DNA of 64,000 nt from Pantoea sp. SoEX. Lineage in GTDB: Bacteria; Pseudomonadota; Gammaproteobacteria; Enterobacterales; Enterobacteriaceae. The stretch covers positions 1 to 64,000 of the forward strand of contig NZ_SZZT01000002.1 in assembly GCF_009829945.1 (NCBI RefSeq), given 5' to 3'. The position numbers and the translations under genes are program-made. Position 1 is the first letter of the stretch, and each line of letters begins with the position of its first letter. The notes under the pieces were generated by a model. It made no database searches and had not been told where the DNA came from. It saw only the letters and a program-made list of their open reading frames with translations. Below, piece after piece: positions 55,082 to 64,000 of the stretch.

Positions 55082-55528
55082 CTATAATATGATTATATTG
55101 ATTTTAAAACCAAATTTACGATATTTTTTATAACGTATACGACCTGATTCTTTAAGATAATTTTCTTCATAAGGTACAAAATCTACTATTTCTTTAAAAT
55201 GAAAAAAACATGATGGAAAATCAAAAAGTAAATTAACCAATACATTATAAGAAGTTAGACTGATTTCGTTTTTTATCCAACTTATTTCTATTGGTGATTC
55301 GCCATCGATTACTTCCCCAACAATATTATGTGGAATGAAAGTATTTACAGGTTGTTCCCATAAAAGGTTATCAATATGGATAGCTTGTAATTTACTTTTA
55401 CAATAAATTAATATACGTTTTCCTTGATACCAATATCTTCGGGATAAATGACATAACAAACTATCAATGCTATTAACATAATTGCTCAATGAACAATATT
55501 TAACAATATAAAACGTTACTGTTTTCAT
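55082..55528 (-). CDS. holC: DNA polymerase III chi subunit
   Basis: Clamp-loader accessory that bridges psi and the SSB tail. The 148 residues match E. coli HolC (147 aa): YWYQGKRILIYC, the LLWEQPVNTFIPHNIVGE block, PIEISW, VDFVPYEENYLKE and RYKKYRKFGF. The binding partners HolD and SSB are both in this window. It lies between valS and pepA as in E. coli. Confidence 0.94.
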   Translation of the reverse strand: MKTVTFYIVKYCSLSNYVNSIDSLLCHLSRRYWYQGKRILIYCKSKLQAIHIDNLLWEQPVNTFIPHNIVGEVIDGESPIEISWIKNEISLTSYNVLVNLLFDFPSCFFHFKEIVDFVPYEENYLKESGRIRYKKYRKFGFKINIIIL

Positions 55529-55557
55529 AAAAAAATATCAAATAAAATTAGTAAATA

Positions 55558-57063
55558 TCAATCATGTTCATTTAATCCTGCGCGGTTTAATAAATACTGA
55601 GATATCATAGCTACTGGTCTTCCAGTAGAACCTTTTATAGTTCCTGATTTCCAAGCAGTACCCGCTATATCTAAATGCGCCCAGTTATATTTTTTGGTAA
55701 AACGAGAAAGAAAACAAGCAGCAGTTATAACTCCAGCGGATCGTCCACCAACATTTGCAATATCTGCAAAATTGGATTCTAATTGATCATGATATTCATC
55801 AGTCATAGGCAATCGCCATGCACGATCTCCTGATTGCTCAGATGCATGAATAAGATCATGAGCTAATGAGTTGTTATTTGATATTAAACCACTTATATGA
55901 TGGCCCAAAGCAACTACACAAGCTCCTGTCAGAGTAGCTATATCTATAACCACTTCTGGTTCAAATTTTTCAACATAAGTAAGTATATCACATAATATTA
56001 AACGACCTTCAGCATCTGTATTTAATACTTCCACTGTTTGCCCTGACATTGTTGTGACTATATCTCCTGGCCTAATAGAATTTCCATCTGGCATATTTTC
56101 GCAATTGGCCATAATACCGATAACATTAATTGGTAAGTTCAATGTTGATACTACATGCATGATTCCATATATTGCTGCAGCACCACACATATCATATTTC
56201 ATTTCGTCTAAATTACTAGATGGTTTTATAGAAATACCACCAGAATCAAATGTTACACCCTTACCAATTAATACAATAGGTTTAGATTTTAAATAATTTG
56301 TTTTATGTTTAATAATTGATATTAATGGTTTATTTTGAGAACCTTTACTTACTGCTAAATATGCGTTCATTCCGAATTTTTTCATTTGATTTTCTTCAAT
56401 TGTATTTATGCTAATATTATCAAATGTTTCAGCAAGTTTACGTGATTGCAGTGATAGATACTCAGAATTACATATATTTGGCGGCATATTACCAAGATCT
56501 TTTGCAATTTTTATCCCATTAGCTATTGCAATACCATGTTGAATAGCTTTTTCTCCTATACTTAATTCACGTCTAGTAGATACATTAAACACTAATTTAC
56601 GCAATGGTCTTCTTATTTCTGTTTTGTTTGTTTTTAATTGATTAAAATTATATAAAGCTTCTATAGAAGCTTCAGTTGCTTGTCGTACTTTCCAATAAGT
56701 ATTTCGTCCTTTAACATGTAGTTCTGTTATAAAACATACTGATTCCATTGATCCAGTGTTGTTTAATGTATTTATAATTTTTTGTATTATATGTTTATAT
56801 TGACGTTCGTTAAGTTCACGTTCTTTACCACAACCTATAAGTAAAACACGTTCTGATAGGATATTAGGTACATGATGCAGCAATAAAACTTGTCCTACTT
56901 TACCTTCTAGTTCTCCTCGACGTAGTAAAGAACTTATATACCCATCACTTATTTTATCTAATTGTTCAGCAATAATTGATAAACGACGAGTTTCAAAAAC
57001 ACCTACTACGATGCAAGCACTACGCTGTTTCTCTGGGCTTCCACTTTTTACACTAAAATCCAT
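55558..57063 (-). CDS. pepA: Leucyl aminopeptidase A
   Basis: Hexameric two-metal aminopeptidase. In E. coli it also binds DNA as an accessory factor in plasmid dimer resolution and carAB control. The ATG after AGGAGT gives [16 protein letters not shown] as in E. coli, and 501 residues (E. coli 503). Metal ligands and catalytic residues lie in [23 protein letters not shown] and NTDAEGRL. Similarity to E. coli is very high for this genome, including the N-terminal domain that matters for DNA binding. Confidence 0.97.
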   Translation of the reverse strand: MDFSVKSGSPEKQRSACIVVGVFETRRLSIIAEQLDKISDGYISSLLRRGELEGKVGQVLLLHHVPNILSERVLLIGCGKERELNERQYKHIIQKIINTLNNTGSMESVCFITELHVKGRNTYWKVRQATEASIEALYNFNQLKTNKTEIRRPLRKLVFNVSTRRELSIGEKAIQHGIAIANGIKIAKDLGNMPPNICNSEYLSLQSRKLAETFDNISINTIEENQMKKFGMNAYLAVSKGSQNKPLISIIKHKTNYLKSKPIVLIGKGVTFDSGGISIKPSSNLDEMKYDMCGAAAIYGIMHVVSTLNLPINVIGIMANCENMPDGNSIRPGDIVTTMSGQTVEVLNTDAEGRLILCDILTYVEKFEPEVVIDIATLTGACVVALGHHISGLISNNNSLAHDLIHASEQSGDRAWRLPMTDEYHDQLESNFADIANVGGRSAGVITAACFLSRFTKKYNWAHLDIAGTAWKSGTIKGSTGRPVAMISQYLLNRAGLNEHD

Positions 57064-57875
57064 GTTAACTCCTAACTTCAAAAAATATCTTGAAAACATA
57101 ATGAAAAAATTACTATAATTATCAATTATAATTTAGTGCATACAAGATAGTTATTTTATTTTCTTACATACTTACCAATTCACAATAATTAAAATTTTTA
57201 ATAGAAGATTATTGTATTTTATTTTGTTATTTGTCTTGGAAATTAAGGTTAATATAATAATTAGAATAATAGAAACTATCATTAAAAAATGAAATTAAGA
57301 TAACTTTTTGGAAAAAATCATAAAAATAATTAATTTAGAAAAGTAAGAAGATTATAATAAATTACATACTTACCTACTAATTATTTAACATAATACATAT
57401 TTATAAAACAAAAATCATCTAAAAATTCACTTTAAAATTATACAAAACATATTATTTTATAATAAAATGGTTTATTTTATAATAAACCATTGATCTCAGC
57501 AATATTATTTCTATGACTATAGATATCATTTAACTTACTGTTATAAATTGCAAGTTTTTAAAACATATTTCTTTTTTCATTGAATAGTTATAATAAGGAT
57601 AAATGATAGATAGTTATCATTATTTATTTAGATAATTTTTTATTTTTAATAATTACTAAATTATATATCTAAAATGATAAAAAACAAATAATTATAATTT
57701 AGTTATTATTTTTTAAATTTGTATTTTTCTATCTTACATAACATATAATATAAAATTAAAATGTTTAGAGATATTATACATTAAGTAAAAAATAATTCAT
57801 AAAGATTATATAATTTAAAAAATAACATTTTATTTTGATGTAAATTAGTTGCTATAATAAAAAATAAATTCTGTG
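57064..57875. other. pepA to tRNA-Leu spacer, lptF/lptG missing
   Basis: About 810 nt, the longest gene-free stretch. In E. coli lptF and lptG lie divergently next to pepA. No open frame with their long hydrophobic segments is visible. The only structure is a perfect 11-bp hairpin at 57466-57491 (AATGGTTTATT with AATAAACCATT), without a clear T-run. Confidence 0.55.
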
Positions 57876-57958
57876 GCCGAAGTGGCGAAACAGGTAGACG
57901 CAGTTGATTCAAAATCAACCGTATTTTATACATGCCGGTTCGATTCCGGCCTTCGGCA
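57876..57958 (+). tRNA. leuX: tRNA-Leu (CAA)
   Basis: Class II tRNA of 83 nt. The acceptor GCCGAAG pairs with CTTCGGC. The anticodon loop TTCAAAA gives CAA, and the T loop is GGTTCGATTCC. Nearly identical to E. coli leuX. The 3' CCA is not encoded (the DNA reads AAA). Confidence 0.95.
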
Positions 57959-58103
57959 AATAATTTAAGTTTCAATATATTTAAGTAATATTCAGTTTAG
58001 ATAAAATTTTGAGCTCAACAGTAAACAAAAACACCTATCGTATAAAATATTTTTAATTTTAAATAAAATATTAAAAAACATAATCTCTATAATCTTCAAA
58101 TCA

Positions 58104-58190
58104 TGCGAAGAGAGGGATTTGAACCCTCACGTCTAGAGAAAAGACATCAGTATCTGAAACTGAAGCGTCTACCAATTTCGCCATCCTCGC
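58104..58190 (-). tRNA. tRNA-Leu (CAG)
   Basis: On the minus strand the 87-nt class II tRNA starts GCGAGGA and ends TCTTCGC plus A. The anticodon loop TTCAGAT gives CAG, and the T loop is GGTTCAAATCC. CCA is not encoded. It is convergent with the CAA isoacceptor about 145 nt away. Confidence 0.94.
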
Positions 58191-58389
58191 ATATATATGA
58201 TATAATAAATTAAAACAATTGAAATTTAAATAAAAAATAAAATTATTTTTGTTTATTATAATTTATTAATTTGATTATGAATCAATAAATATTAAATTTG
58301 TTTTTTATCGAACGATATTTATATAAATTTATTTATAAATATTAAAATTGTTTGATAAGAAATGGATGTAAAATTAATAGGGTTTTGTT

Positions 58390-58821
58390 TTGATAAATAT
58401 TAAAAATTATTATATCAATTATAAAAGATGTTTGATATTACAAAAGATGGGGATTATTCAATATAAATTACATAGGATAAATGTATTAAAAGGTTTATCA
58501 AATTTTGATATAACATCCTATATAAAATTAGTAATAATAACTAACGATATAATTGATATAAATATATCATTTATGAATGATATATTACATACCTTGTGTA
58601 TACAACACTATCAAGTATTAATTGCTAAACCAGAACAATTAAAAATGCTAATTAAGAAATTGAATTCTTGCATTTTTTGGTTCGTAGGCGAAGTCAGTAG
58701 TATAAAAAATTTAAATTTATGCAAATTTAAATTTTTACACTGTAGTTCTTTATCTAATTTTATAAATAATAACAAGGAAAAACGTTTATTTTGGAAACAA
58801 ATACGTAGTTTCTATGATTGA
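58390..58821 (+). CDS. holD: DNA polymerase III psi subunit (divergent)
   Basis: Psi links chi to the clamp loader. The 143-residue frame resembles E. coli HolD (137 aa) at LQKMGIIQYKLHR (E. coli LQQLGITQWSLRR), VLKG, IKLVIITNDI (E. coli VRLVMVANDL), and LFWKQIRSFYD near the end (E. coli ALWQQICTYE). The middle is too divergent to align with confidence. The start is uncertain: a TTG at 58390 gives the full frame, another in-frame TTG lies at 58432, and there is no early ATG. It precedes serB by 37 nt. Confidence 0.75.
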   Translation: MINIKNYYINYKRCLILQKMGIIQYKLHRINVLKGLSNFDITSYIKLVIITNDIIDINISFMNDILHTLCIQHYQVLIAKPEQLKMLIKKLNSCIFWFVGEVSSIKNLNLCKFKFLHCSSLSNFINNNKEKRLFWKQIRSFYD

Positions 58822-58858
58822 TTATAGATAAAAGAACAATAAAACAATAAAGGATTTT

Positions 58859-59833
58859 ATGTCAGATTATATTAAATTGTCAGATTTACCTAATGATATT
58901 TCACATTGGCCTAATTTTCATATTTTTTCTAATACTAAAAAATTAGAAAAAACATGTTGTTATTTAAATAAAACATATTGGATATTATATGCAACAGAAT
59001 TAAATAAAAAAAGTTTAATATATTATCAGAAAACACTTAATATTAAATTGACTATCATTAATTTTTGGAAAATAGATAAATATAAAATAGTTTGTGTAAA
59101 AGGGTTGATAACAAAAAATGATATTAATTTATTATATAAATTAGGATGGGATATAGCTCCATTAATTAAGATGCCATCTCTACAAAAACCAGGATTATTA
59201 TTGATGGACATGGATTCAACAGCAATTCAAATTGAGTGTATAGACGAGATTGCTAGATTAGCAAATCGAGGTGATATAGTGAAAAATATCACTATCAGTG
59301 CTATGAAAGGAGAAATTGATTTTACTAATAGTTTAAGTCAAAGAGTATCAATGTTAAAAGGAGTGCATGAAAGTATCCTAAAACAGGTGCTTGATAAATT
59401 ACCCTTAATGCCTGGTTTAATTCAACTTGTTGAAAAATTACAAGTACTTAATTGGAAAATAGCCATTGTTTCTAGCGGATTTAAGTACTATGCATCTTAT
59501 TTAGGAAAAAAATTAAATCTGGTAGATGTTGTTGCAAATGATTTAGAAATTTATCAAGGTAAACTTACGGGTAAACTAATTGGTAGAATAGTAGATGCAA
59601 AATATAAACTATATAGTTTGAAAAAAATTGCTCAAAAATTGAATATTTCTTTAGAACAAACAATAGCAGTAGGAGACGGGGCTAATGATTTACTAATGAT
59701 TAGATCTGCTGGTTTAGGAATAGCCTATAGATCAAATTATCATGTAAATAAGCAAGTAATATTTAAAATTGTTCATGCGGATTTAATGGGAATATTTTGT
59801 ATTTTAAGTAGTACTATACTAACCGATAGTTAA
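58859..59833 (+). CDS. serB: Phosphoserine phosphatase
   Basis: Last step of serine synthesis. The 324 residues (E. coli 322) belong to the HAD superfamily. The nucleophile Asp117 and Asp119 are in LLMDMDSTAIQIECIDE, followed by IVSSGFKYY and the Mg-binding AVGDGANDLLMI. The N-terminal domain is much diverged from E. coli, but the catalytic domain is tightly conserved. radA and nadR, next in E. coli, are absent. Confidence 0.95.
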   Translation: MSDYIKLSDLPNDISHWPNFHIFSNTKKLEKTCCYLNKTYWILYATELNKKSLIYYQKTLNIKLTIINFWKIDKYKIVCVKGLITKNDINLLYKLGWDIAPLIKMPSLQKPGLLLMDMDSTAIQIECIDEIARLANRGDIVKNITISAMKGEIDFTNSLSQRVSMLKGVHESILKQVLDKLPLMPGLIQLVEKLQVLNWKIAIVSSGFKYYASYLGKKLNLVDVVANDLEIYQGKLTGKLIGRIVDAKYKLYSLKKIAQKLNISLEQTIAVGDGANDLLMIRSAGLGIAYRSNYHVNKQVIFKIVHADLMGIFCILSSTILTDS

Positions 59834-60200
59834 TTAAAAATAATAAATTATATCTTGATTCAATATTTGGCAAAAATTTTTTATTCGTTATTTTTCAAAC
59901 ATTTTTTCTTTTATTGTCAGTTTAATTTTTTAAAAAATATTAGTTTTTGTAATGTTTATGTATTAATAAGTGGAATATTTCTAATAAATTAACTATAAAT
60001 TTAATATGTAAGTAATATAATTATAATTAAGTTAATAATCAGTTTAGTTAATACAAAATTAAATTTTATTTTGTAATAATAATATCAATTCTATATTTTT
60101 AGATAAATTATTTTTTAGCATACTTTTTAAGTAATACCAATTTATTTTTTTGGAATTAACTACAAACACTAATTATATAAGGTTAAGGAAAGAACAGTAA
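59834..60200. other. serB-slt spacer
   Basis: About 370 nt of A/T-rich DNA. E. coli carries radA, nadR and ettA here. I see no coding remnant. AAGGTTAAGGAAAG before the slt GTG can act as ribosome-binding site. Confidence 0.5.
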
Positions 60201-62138
60201 GTGAAAAATTTATATAAATACTTGATTCTAGTTTTTTCTATTAGTATTACTACAATTTCACAAGCTGATTCTATTACTGAGCAGCGTCGAAACTATCAAA
60301 ACATAAAAGCAGCTTGTACAAAAAATAATATACATATTATAGATAAATTATTGCCTAAACTAAAAGATTATCCACTGTATCCTTATATTCAATCTGATAT
60401 ATTAATGCAAAAAATTAATAATGATGTTAATTCGTTGTCAACAAAAATATCAGTAATTAAATTTATTAAGAAATATCACGATATACCAGTAGTAAATTCA
60501 ATAAGTAATCAATTTATAAATTCTCTAGCTCAACAAAAAAAATGGAAAACTTTAATTGATTTTAGTCCAAAACCACCAAGCCAAATAAAAGCTCTATGTA
60601 ATTGGCATTATGCCAAAGCAATTGTTAAAAACGAGCCAATAAATTTCAATATTCTAGTAAAAATTTTACTTAATCGTATTCATGTACCAAAAGATTGTAA
60701 TAAATTATTTTTCGTTTCAGATAAATATATTAAAATATCTTATCTTAATACAATAGAATTAATTTGTGTAGCAATGAAAGCACATGATGAAAAATTAGTA
60801 AGATATTTAACTAACATACTACCTGAAGATTATAAAAACACTGGGAATTGGATTATAAAATTTCAAGAAAAACCTATATCTATCTTAGATTTTATTAAAA
60901 AAGCAAAACTAAGTCCTTTTACTCTGCAAGCAATAAAATATTCTTTGTTTCATTTATCACATAAAGATATTGAATTAGCAAGAAGATCCATTACAACAAT
61001 TTTAAATCATTATAATAATATTAGTGCATCAGATATTCAAGAACTAAAAGATATAGTTGCAAGTAATATGATTCGTGAAAATATCAGCTACGAACAAAAG
61101 AAATGGCGTGACGAAGTAATCATACATAGTAAATCTATATCATTAATTGAGCGTCGTATACGTTTATCTTTAATGTATAATGAAATGAATAAGTTAAAAC
61201 AGTTGCTTATTCATTTACCACATAATGCGAAACAAAAAGAAGAATGGCAATATTGGTTGTCAAGTATTTATTATCTTAAAGGAAATAAAAAAATTGGTGA
61301 TATTATCTTACGTAACTTAATGAAAAAACGTGGTTTTTATTCTTTAGTAGCAGCACAGAAATTAGGATTGAATTATAAATTTAAACATAATATTTCGCCC
61401 GCACCAGATTACAGCATTTCAAAACTTAAAGAAATCAGAAGAATAAGAGAATTGATTTATTGGAAGTATTACAATCTAGCAAATATTGAATGGACTAATC
61501 TAATTGCTAATAAATCTATTAGACAAAAAAAAATGTTAGCTCGTTATGCTAACGAACAACAATGGTGGTATCTAAGTGTAAAAACAATTACTAACGCTAA
61601 AATTTGGGATAATATTAAAGAAAGATTTCCATTAGCATGGAATAGTATATATAAAAAATATACTAATAATAAAACAATTACAAAAAATTATGCTATGGCT
61701 GTTGCAAGACAAGAGAGTGCATGGGATCCTCAAGCGCATTCATTAATGCATGCTATGGGACTAATGCAACTTGAACCAACTGCTGTAAAACAAACAATAA
61801 ACGTCTATAATATTAAAAAATTTTTAGGTTTAAAAAAATTATTTGATCCTGAAATAAATATTTGGATTGGTACTGGTTATTTAGAATATGTTTTTAAACA
61901 TCTTGGAAAAAATAGAGTTTTAACTTCTGCTGCATACAATGCGGGAATATCGAAAACCAAAAAGTGGAGAAAAAAAAGTGCTGGAAAATTACATGTTATA
62001 GCATTTATTGAAGCTATTCCATTTAGAGAAACTAGAGAATATGTTAAAAATGTATTACTATATAATGCGTACTACAATTATATCACTGGAAAACCTAAAC
62101 ACATTCTTACATCAAGTGAATGGAAATACCACTACTAA
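60201..62138 (+). CDS. slt: Soluble lytic murein transglycosylase Slt70
   Basis: Periplasmic enzyme that cleaves peptidoglycan glycan chains with 1,6-anhydro formation. GTG start; 645 residues (E. coli 645). A signal peptide covers residues 1 to about 22 (probable cleavage after QAD or nearby). The alpha-superhelical U and L domains include LKDYPLYPYIQ and SLIERRIRLSL. The catalytic domain has the Glu in AVARQESAWDPQ, then GLMQLEPTA (E. coli GLMQIMPGTA), SAAYNAG and IPFRETREYVKNVL. trpR, downstream in E. coli, is missing. Confidence 0.95.
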   Translation: MKNLYKYLILVFSISITTISQADSITEQRRNYQNIKAACTKNNIHIIDKLLPKLKDYPLYPYIQSDILMQKINNDVNSLSTKISVIKFIKKYHDIPVVNSISNQFINSLAQQKKWKTLIDFSPKPPSQIKALCNWHYAKAIVKNEPINFNILVKILLNRIHVPKDCNKLFFVSDKYIKISYLNTIELICVAMKAHDEKLVRYLTNILPEDYKNTGNWIIKFQEKPISILDFIKKAKLSPFTLQAIKYSLFHLSHKDIELARRSITTILNHYNNISASDIQELKDIVASNMIRENISYEQKKWRDEVIIHSKSISLIERRIRLSLMYNEMNKLKQLLIHLPHNAKQKEEWQYWLSSIYYLKGNKKIGDIILRNLMKKRGFYSLVAAQKLGLNYKFKHNISPAPDYSISKLKEIRRIRELIYWKYYNLANIEWTNLIANKSIRQKKMLARYANEQQWWYLSVKTITNAKIWDNIKERFPLAWNSIYKKYTNNKTITKNYAMAVARQESAWDPQAHSLMHAMGLMQLEPTAVKQTINVYNIKKFLGLKKLFDPEINIWIGTGYLEYVFKHLGKNRVLTSAAYNAGISKTKKWRKKSAGKLHVIAFIEAIPFRETREYVKNVLLYNAYYNYITGKPKHILTSSEWKYHY

Positions 62139-62588
62139 TCTTAAATTTGATAAATATTGTTTAATGTATTCAAATAACTAATATAATTGGTTCTGGTATG
62201 AGTTGTTTTATAAAACTTATATATATAATATTCCTAAAAAATAAATTATTTTCATCATATTTTTTTATATAATCTCACCTAGTGATTTGTCCGAACACTC
62301 ACATTTAATTATTATTCAAAATAAATAACAAGTATTAAATATGATTAAAATATTATAAACAAAAATACATTCGTCAAATTATAATTAATTTTTAATAAAA
62401 ATAATTATTTAATAATAATTTATTTACATTAAACGTTATATTATTAAAACAATATATTTTACAAAAATTAAATTCAGCATCGCTGTTACTATGTATATTA
62501 AAAGTGAATATACATAAAAAAAGAAAAATAACTTACTTAAAAAAGATATTTATCAACTTTTTTGTTAATACTCAGGAGAGTTTGCCTC
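62139..62588. other. slt-thrA spacer, no thr leader seen
   Basis: About 450 nt. E. coli thrA is preceded by the thrL leader peptide with runs of Thr and Ile codons and an attenuator hairpin. I see neither a comparable frame nor a hairpin with T-run. CAGGAGAG lies 10 nt before the thrA ATG. Confidence 0.55.
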
Positions 62589-64000
62589 ATGCGAGTGCTG
62601 AAATTTGGTGAAACATCAATGGAAAATGCTAAACTTTTGGTTCTAGCAGCTGAAATTGTAGAAGATAATGCGAAACAAGGACAAGTGATAACTGTACTGT
62701 CTTCTACGACTTATTTATTACAATTAATACAAAAAAAAATTAATATTAGAGATGCTAAAAATATTTTTTCTAATTTGTTATTAGATTTAGTCAATATTCA
62801 GCCAAAATTAAATTTTGGTTATTTAAACAATTTCATAGAACTAGAATTTAATAAAATAAGGAAGATGCTTAACGGAATAAAATTATTAAAAAATTGTCCA
62901 GATGAAATATATGCTTCTATTATATTTACAGGAGGAAAAATTTCTGTTGTTATTATGGCAGAAATATTAAAGGTTCGAAATAATAGTATTAGTATAATCA
63001 ATCCAGTAAAAAAATTACTTTCACATGGGAATTACTTGGAATCTAAAATTGATATAATTGAATCTAGTAAACGAATTAAAAGTGAGCTTGAGAATATTAA
63101 GAAAACTAATATTATTCTTATGATTGGTTCAATAGCTGGAAATAAAAATAACGAAATAGTACTACTGGGAAATGATGGTTCAAATTATTCAGCAGCAGCA
63201 TTAGCAGCATGTATTAATGCAGAAGTATGCGAGATATGGACTAACATCGATGGATTATATTCGTGTGATTTATCTTACATTAATAATGCAAAATTATTAA
63301 AATCAATATCATATACTGAAGCAGTAGATTTAGCTTATTTTGGTTGCAAAATATTTGATTTAAGAACTGCAAAAATTTTTAATAATTTTAAAATTCCTTG
63401 TTTGATTAAAAATATTTATAATGTCAAATCTACTGGAACTTTAATTAGCAATAAAAAACTTAAACAAAATAATAAGTTAGTCAAAAGTATAGTTAGTTTA
63501 AGTGATATAGTAATGTTGAATATTTCTGGACCAGCTGTCAATTATATATTGAGTGTATTATCTCGTATAATTTCTTTTGTGTCAAATGCTGGTATTTTAA
63601 TATTTTCTCTCATACAAACTTATTCAGAACCTAGCATTAGTTTTTACATATTAGAAAAGGATTTGCAACTAATTAATCAAATATTTAACAAAGAATTTGA
63701 ATTACAAAAAATATTATGTAATTCAATTAAAATAATTAAAAATTTAGGAATAATTTCAATTATAGGAGATGAAATATCTAATATTAAAGGAGTATATAAT
63801 AAGATTTTTTCAGCTCTAGAGCATGATAATATCAGTATTAAAGCAATATTACACAATCATTCTAAAAGCTCAATTTCAATTGTTATAAATGGTAACAATA
63901 TTATAGATAGTGTAAAAATAATATATTATTCGTTATTTGTTAATAACAAATCAATAGAAGTTTTTTTAATTGGAGTAGGTGGTGTAGGAAAGACACTATT
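62589..64000 (+). CDS. thrA: Bifunctional aspartokinase I/homoserine dehydrogenase I, kinase domain eroded (partial)
   Basis: The first 470 codons are present; the gene runs off the window. The start MRVLKFGETSMENAK aligns with E. coli ThrA residue 1. The kinase domain has lost hallmark residues: KFGGTS reads KFGETS, the catalytic Glu of RGEKMS is Gly (TGGKIS, residue 116), GRNGSDYSAA reads GNDGSNYSAA, and FGAKVLHPRT reads FGCKIFDLRT. About 13 residues after VLSS are also deleted. The frame is open throughout. The ACT region persists in diverged form, and the dehydrogenase half opens with the NADP-binding VFLIGVGGVGK. I infer that this protein now works mainly or only as homoserine dehydrogenase, with LysC supplying aspartyl phosphate. 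Confidence 0.93.
   Translation, partial: MRVLKFGETSMENAKLLVLAAEIVEDNAKQGQVITVLSSTTYLLQLIQKKINIRDAKNIFSNLLLDLVNIQPKLNFGYLNNFIELEFNKIRKMLNGIKLLKNCPDEIYASIIFTGGKISVVIMAEILKVRNNSISIINPVKKLLSHGNYLESKIDIIESSKRIKSELENIKKTNIILMIGSIAGNKNNEIVLLGNDGSNYSAAALAACINAEVCEIWTNIDGLYSCDLSYINNAKLLKSISYTEAVDLAYFGCKIFDLRTAKIFNNFKIPCLIKNIYNVKSTGTLISNKKLKQNNKLVKSIVSLSDIVMLNISGPAVNYILSVLSRIISFVSNAGILIFSLIQTYSEPSISFYILEKDLQLINQIFNKEFELQKILCNSIKIIKNLGIISIIGDEISNIKGVYNKIFSALEHDNISIKAILHNHSKSSISIVINGNNIIDSVKIIYYSLFVNNKSIEVFLIGVGGVGKTL

Noticed and set aside
57781-57975. A 64-codon open frame on the minus strand.
   Set aside because: It overlaps the tRNA-Leu(CAA) gene and has no family resemblance.
62589-63300. A possible frameshift inside the thrA kinase domain.
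   Set aside because: Codon-by-codon recount shows one open frame from the ATG to the window end. The decay is by substitution and in-frame deletion only.

Overview
This window looks like part of the chromosome of a strictly host-associated, strongly reduced gammaproteobacterium of the Enterobacterales, of the insect-endosymbiont type (Blochmannia, Baumannia, Ishikawaella and Tachikawaea are comparable lineages; I cannot name the species). The signs are: very AT-rich DNA, with spacers of little but A and T; proteins that align to Escherichia coli orthologues nearly end to end; E. coli gene order kept in long runs with many genes missing between survivors; no insertion sequences, phage, CRISPR or toxin genes; and almost no regulatory genes.

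Layout. (1) About 1-19.3 kb follows E. coli minutes 91-94: tRNA-Asp, metA, pgi, lysC, plsB, yjbJ, dusA (frameshifted), dnaB, ssb, a yfaZ-like outer-membrane protein, tRNA-Phe, cutA, fxsA, groES-groEL, epmB, efp, epmA. (2) About 19.5-48.9 kb follows minutes 73-71: degQ, zapE, rplM-rpsI, sspA-sspB, lptB, ibaG-murA, ispB, rplU-rpmA-obgE, greA, ftsH-folP-glmM-secG, tRNA-Leu(GAG), rimP-nusA-infB-rbfA-truB-rpsO-pnp, deaD, yhbP. (3) About 49-64 kb follows minutes 96-100/0: ridA-pyrI-pyrB, argF, valS-holC-pepA, two tRNA-Leu genes, holD-serB, slt, and the start of thrA, which runs off the window.

How the genes work together. Metabolic genes point to amino-acid supply: lysC, thrA and metA belong to the aspartate family, argF to arginine, serB to serine, and pyrBI to pyrimidines. 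The aspartate branch is notable. LysC keeps its catalytic motifs but has changed residues in its lysine-sensing site. The kinase half of ThrA has lost several hallmark catalytic residues while its homoserine dehydrogenase half appears to begin normally. One deregulated aspartokinase may therefore feed the whole family. Translation is heavily represented: EF-P with both lysylation enzymes (EpmA, EpmB), and ValS with the Pro-Pro-Pro motif that needs EF-P, plus IF2, RbfA, TruB, RimP, ObgE and DeaD. Replication genes include DnaB, SSB with an intact acidic tail, and both chi and psi (HolC, HolD). Envelope functions include murA, glmM, slt, plsB, degQ and secG. The LPS-export ATPase LptB is visibly decayed, and lptFG are missing from their usual place next to pepA.

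I did not find a novel multi-gene system. The points worth following are gene decay and repair: a poly(A) frameshift in dusA, the split fate of the two aspartokinases, a degenerate LptB, active-site changes in FolP, and control elements that are kept (sigma-32 groESL promoter, intrinsic terminators) or lost (lysine riboswitch, thr leader, pyr leader).
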